A stretch of DNA of 64,000 nucleotides, taken from assembly GCF_900128985.1 (NCBI RefSeq), contig NZ_FQUC01000017.1, positions 1-64,000 on the forward strand, given 5' to 3'. The notes beneath the pieces are model-generated. The model did not search any database. It was not told the origin of the DNA and was given only the letters and a program-made list of their open reading frames with translations. The position numbers were made by a program, and so were the translations under genes. The DNA is from Indolivaga macrotermitis (GTDB taxonomy: Bacteria; Bacteroidota; Bacteroidia; Bacteroidales; Dysgonomonadaceae). Positions 61,005 to 64,000 of the stretch are shown here, piece after piece. Position 1 is the first letter of the stretch. Every line of letters begins with the position of its first letter.

Positions 61005-62279
61005 ATGAAAAATATTGCTGATTATGAAATCATGGCACCTGTTGGATCATACGATTCACTGGCTGCAGCAATACAAGGTGGAGCTGATTCAATTTACTTT
61101 GGTATTGAAGGTTTGAACATGAGAGCCAAATCCTCCAATAATTTTACAACCGAAGACTTAAAGAATATAGCCAGAATCTGTCAGGAGCATGGCATGAAAA
61201 GCTATCTTACAGTAAATACTATTATTTACGATAACGATATAAACTTGATGCATCAAATTGTTAATGCAGCTAAAGATGCAAACGTTTCGGCAATCATTGC
61301 TTCCGATGTTTCGGTTATGATGTATGCAAGGAGTATAGGAGTAGAAGTGCATTTATCAACTCAACTAAATATCACTAATTCAGAAGCCCTGAAGTTTTAT
61401 GGGCAGTTTGCCGATGTTGTTGTATTGGCACGCGAACTAACACTCGATCAGGTTGCTGATATATATAAAGATATAGTAGAGCAGCAGATCAAAGGCCCTA
61501 ACGGAGAACTTATACGTATTGAGATGTTTTCTCATGGAGCACTATGTATGGCAGTCTCAGGAAAGTGCTATTTGAGTTTACACGAAAGAGATTTATCCGC
61601 CAACCGGGGAGCCTGCAACCAGTTATGCCGCCGCAGCTATATTGTAAAAGATAAAGAAAGCGACATTGAGCTAGAAATAGACAATGAATACATAATGTCA
61701 CCCAAAGATCTGAAAACTATTCATTTTATGAATAAGATGATGGATGCAGGTGTAAGGGTCTTCAAGATAGAAGGCCGGGCCAGAGGTCCCGAATATGTAC
61801 GTACAGTTGTTGAGTGCTATAAAGAAGCAGTCAAAGCATATTGTGAAGATAACTACACTGAAGAAAAGGTAGAAAGCTGGAATACCCGTCTTGCAACTGT
61901 TTTCAACAGAGGATTCTGGGATGGATATTATCTAGGACAACGCTTAGGAGAATGGACAACCAATTATGGCTCCGGAGCAACTAAACGCAAGGTATATATC
62001 GGTAAAGGCATCAAATACTTCTCAAATATAGGAGTGGCAGAATTCCTTATGGAAACACAGTCTCTTAAAGTTGGAGACGAAATATTAATAACCGGACCTA
62101 CAACAGGAGCTGTATCTCAAATCGTAGATGAAATACGGGTTGATCTTAAACCTGTTCAGGAGACAATAAAAGGCGAAAAATTCTCTATTAAATTAACAGA
62201 AAAAATCAGACCTTCAGATAAACTGTTCAAAGTTATTTCTGTTGAACCCAAGAAGAAGTTCGTTGAGAAAGATTCATGA
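61005..62279 (+). CDS. U32 peptidase-family protein (tRNA hydroxylation type)
   Basis: ATG 61005 is chosen over a TTG at 60975, which lies within the -7 box. The 424-residue product has the U32 signature IEMFSHGALCMAVSGKCYLS and NRGACNQLCRRSY, with four Cys that in related enzymes can bind an iron-sulfur cluster. It begins YEIMAPVGSYDSLAAAIQGG. E. coli relatives such as TrhP act in tRNA hydroxylation, so the peptidase name may be misleading. A C-terminal beta-rich part (about 330-424) is usual for the long form. Confidence 0.88.
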   Translation: MKNIADYEIMAPVGSYDSLAAAIQGGADSIYFGIEGLNMRAKSSNNFTTEDLKNIARICQEHGMKSYLTVNTIIYDNDINLMHQIVNAAKDANVSAIIASDVSVMMYARSIGVEVHLSTQLNITNSEALKFYGQFADVVVLARELTLDQVADIYKDIVEQQIKGPNGELIRIEMFSHGALCMAVSGKCYLSLHERDLSANRGACNQLCRRSYIVKDKESDIELEIDNEYIMSPKDLKTIHFMNKMMDAGVRVFKIEGRARGPEYVRTVVECYKEAVKAYCEDNYTEEKVESWNTRLATVFNRGFWDGYYLGQRLGEWTTNYGSGATKRKVYIGKGIKYFSNIGVAEFLMETQSLKVGDEILITGPTTGAVSQIVDEIRVDLKPVQETIKGEKFSIKLTEKIRPSDKLFKVISVEPKKKFVEKDS

Positions 62280-62362
62280 ATAAAATACGATTAATAGATA
62301 AAATCTTGGAGTTTTAGAACTAAAAATCGCACATCTTGTTTAATATTGTATTGAAGATAAAT

Positions 62363-62397
62363 TTTGGTCAAATACAACCTAAAAGCAATTAACTTTG
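62363..62397 (+). promoter_or_regulatory. Candidate promoter for the DUF937-OmpA gene
   Basis: TTTG at 62363-62366 and TAACTTTG at 62390-62397 are 23 nt apart. The -7 box lies 13 nt upstream of ATG 62411. Confidence 0.45.
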
Positions 62398-62410
62398 TAC
62401 GATATTAATT

Positions 62411-63649
62411 ATGTCACGGATATACAATTCCCTCAAAGATATACTTACAGACAATGCTATAACCAGGGCATCCGAATTTCTCTGTGAAGAAAAAAGTAAA
62501 ACATTAGATGCGGCTAACGCAATTATCCCTTGTTTACTTGGAGGGTTATTAGCTAAAGGCAGTACTACTCCCATACAAATAGCCCTATCTAAAACGGCTA
62601 AAGAAAATAACTATATTGTAGATAACACACTTGCTATATTTTCCGGAAATGCCGACGAAAAAATAAGCTATGCCGGATTTCGCTTTCTGGATGCAGTTTT
62701 TGGCGATAAGCTAGGTGAATTTACCTCTTTAATTTCATCTAAATATGGAATTTCTTATTCGAACTCGGACCAACTGCTTTTAATGATCTCTCCTTTTGTT
62801 GCAGGGGACTTAGGCTACAGAGTAACAGAATACAGATTAGGTATAGTTGGGTTACTAGGGCGTCTTAATTCCGAAAAAAATAATTACATAGGTCTTATTC
62901 CTAAAGAATTTTGCTCCATATTCAGTCTGCCGGACAACAGTTATCTTGGAAATTTTCTTCCTGAGATAGCATCTACCGAAGCCGACGATAAAATTAAAGT
63001 ACCAACGCCATCGTGGGTTATCTGGTCTGTTTTATTAGCTGTTTGTCTGGTATTTGCCCTTTGGTGGAAGTCTTGCAAGGATTCAACATCTACCAAAGTT
63101 AAGGAAAGCGTCACCACAGCCACATCTGCAGTAGTAGAAGGCACTATTAACACTGTATCTAAAGCCTTAGAAAAGGTATCGACGATAGTCATTCTACCTG
63201 ATGGAAAAAAACTTCAAGCATATAAAGGAGGAATGGAAGACCAGCTGGTCAGATTTTTGGCTGATGAATATTCCTCAATAAGCCCTGAAGTATTAAAAGA
63301 AAAATGGTTCAAGTTTGATAATATAGAATTCAAACATGGTAGTGCCTCCGAGTTAACTGATGTATCTTTTCCTCAATTAAATAATATTGCTGCTATATTA
63401 GCGTACTATAAAGAGACTCAAATTGTAATTGCAGGGTTCACAGACCGGACTGGAACAACTGAAAGTAACCTTAAATTATCCCGAGACAGAGCGAATACAA
63501 TTAAAGACTATCTATTAAAATCCGGAATTGAAGCTTCACGTATATCGACTATCGGATATGGAGATCAATTTGCAACCTATTCAGCAGATGCTCCTGATAT
63601 AGACAGAGCACTCGACAGAAGAATATCTCTACGGTTTGATAAAGAATAA
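62411..63649 (+). CDS. DUF937-membrane-OmpA fusion protein
   Basis: The 412-residue product has an N-terminal region (about 1-185) like DUF937 (AANAIIPCLLGGLLAKGSTT, ISPFVAGDLGYRV). A membrane helix at about 200-216 (WVIWSVLLAVCLVFALW) is followed by a periplasmic linker and a C-terminal OmpA domain (IVIAGFTDRTGTTESNLKLS, RDRANTIKDYLLKSGIEASR, DRALDRRISLRF) that binds peptidoglycan. The predicted topology has DUF937 inside and OmpA in the periplasm. Its function is unknown. A terminator follows at 63687, and another OmpA-type gene converges from the right. Confidence 0.85.
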   Translation: MSRIYNSLKDILTDNAITRASEFLCEEKSKTLDAANAIIPCLLGGLLAKGSTTPIQIALSKTAKENNYIVDNTLAIFSGNADEKISYAGFRFLDAVFGDKLGEFTSLISSKYGISYSNSDQLLLMISPFVAGDLGYRVTEYRLGIVGLLGRLNSEKNNYIGLIPKEFCSIFSLPDNSYLGNFLPEIASTEADDKIKVPTPSWVIWSVLLAVCLVFALWWKSCKDSTSTKVKESVTTATSAVVEGTINTVSKALEKVSTIVILPDGKKLQAYKGGMEDQLVRFLADEYSSISPEVLKEKWFKFDNIEFKHGSASELTDVSFPQLNNIAAILAYYKETQIVIAGFTDRTGTTESNLKLSRDRANTIKDYLLKSGIEASRISTIGYGDQFATYSADAPDIDRALDRRISLRFDKE

Positions 63650-63686
63650 AGGGTAGAAAATATTCCAAAAAGAATAAAATAAAAAA

Positions 63687-63714
63687 GAGTTGTCCAGTTG
63701 GACAACTCCTTTTT
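63687..63714. terminator. Terminator between the two OmpA-type genes
   Basis: GAGTTGTCC (63687-63695), loop AGTT, GGACAACTC (63700-63708), with CTTTTT after on the plus strand and a TTTTTT run on the minus strand as well. It is shared by two convergent genes. Confidence 0.7.
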
Positions 63715-63738
63715 ATCAATATTGTAAATATTCTATTC

Positions 63739-64000
63739 TTATTCAGCGAAGAATATTGCAACACGGTTCCATGCATTTTCTTTGTATGGTTGTTCTGTAG
63801 AACCTTTCCATTCAGTAGAAACACGGTCGCTGCTGATACCATATTTTTCGATAAGAGCTTTAGCAACAACTTTAGCACGTTTTTCTGAAAGCTTCATGTT
63901 GAATGCAGCTGTACCAGTTTGTTTGTCTGCGTAAGCAACAATCTTAACTTTAGCGTTAGGATTAGCTTTCAAGTATTCAGCTGTATTGTAGATGCTGATA
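63739..64000 (-). CDS. OmpA-family protein, C-terminal part (cut by window edge)
   Basis: The frame is open from the stop at 63739 to the right edge, so the true start lies beyond 64000. The last 87 or so residues contain the OmpA C-terminal peptidoglycan-binding motif: VKIVAYADKQTGTAAFNMKL, SEKRAKVVAKALIEKYGISS, and PYKENAWNRVAIFFAE. A TTG at 63972 opens nothing new. OmpA proteins link outer membrane and wall. The full domain layout cannot be seen here. Confidence 0.85.
   Translation of the reverse strand, partial: ISIYNTAEYLKANPNAKVKIVAYADKQTGTAAFNMKLSEKRAKVVAKALIEKYGISSDRVSTEWKGSTEQPYKENAWNRVAIFFAE

Overview
The window reads as a Bacteroidales chromosome segment. Supporting this are the complete Bat aerotolerance operon, several promoters of the Bacteroidetes form (TTTG, about 20 nt, TAnnTTTG), a SusC-like outer-membrane receptor fold, the rpmB-rpmG-DUF4295-ftsY-rimO gene order, a dipeptidyl-peptidase III lipoprotein and low-GC coding. 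A Dysgonomonas-like member is my best guess, but that is inference. There are no rRNA or tRNA genes, no CRISPR array and no intact insertion sequence.

Layout. 1-2408 (+): secreted proteins in atypical codon style (a truncated tail of a paralog, a PKD-domain protein and a cell-surface-type protein). 2472-4358 (-): pgk and a small membrane protein. 4897-14418 (+): moxR, a DUF58 protein, a BatD-like protein, batA, batB, batC, batD, batE and a PAP2 phosphatase. 14477-18051 (+): a small helix-turn-helix protein, a stress protein and dipeptidyl-peptidase III. 18163-36179 (-): a long block with two themes. First come inositol-1-phosphate synthase, a HAD hydrolase, a CDP-alcohol phosphotransferase, an ATP-grasp protein, a nucleotidyltransferase and pdxA. 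Then come rlmN, pgi, gpsA, lysS, a HU-membrane-LysM protein, a small HU protein, rimO, ftsY and ribosomal-protein genes. 36633-46747: an Omp85-like barrel protein, a radical SAM protein (+), an AsmA-like giant and a TonB-dependent receptor. 46991-48575 (+): a possible leader peptide and attenuator ahead of a MATE exporter. 48652-57102: tex, flavodoxin with DUF2023, a nitroreductase, pheS, a glycerophosphotransferase-like protein and others. 57238-63649 (+): fabD, a YjdM-like protein, an EamA transporter, a U32 protein and a DUF937-OmpA fusion. The right edge cuts an OmpA-type gene on the minus strand.

How the genes work together. The Bat block encodes an AAA+ ATPase, several von Willebrand A proteins and TPR/SH3 partners, which probably form one envelope-associated complex. 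The block at 18163-23317 has the enzyme types needed to make inositol-1-phosphate, possibly activate it with a nucleotide, and transfer it from or to a CDP-linked partner. An ATP-grasp enzyme and a phosphatase could modify the product. This is the strongest candidate here for an incompletely described pathway. Two other candidates are the membrane-anchored HU/LysM protein, which could link DNA to the cell wall, and the MATE leader with a short hydrophobic ORF and a terminator hairpin.
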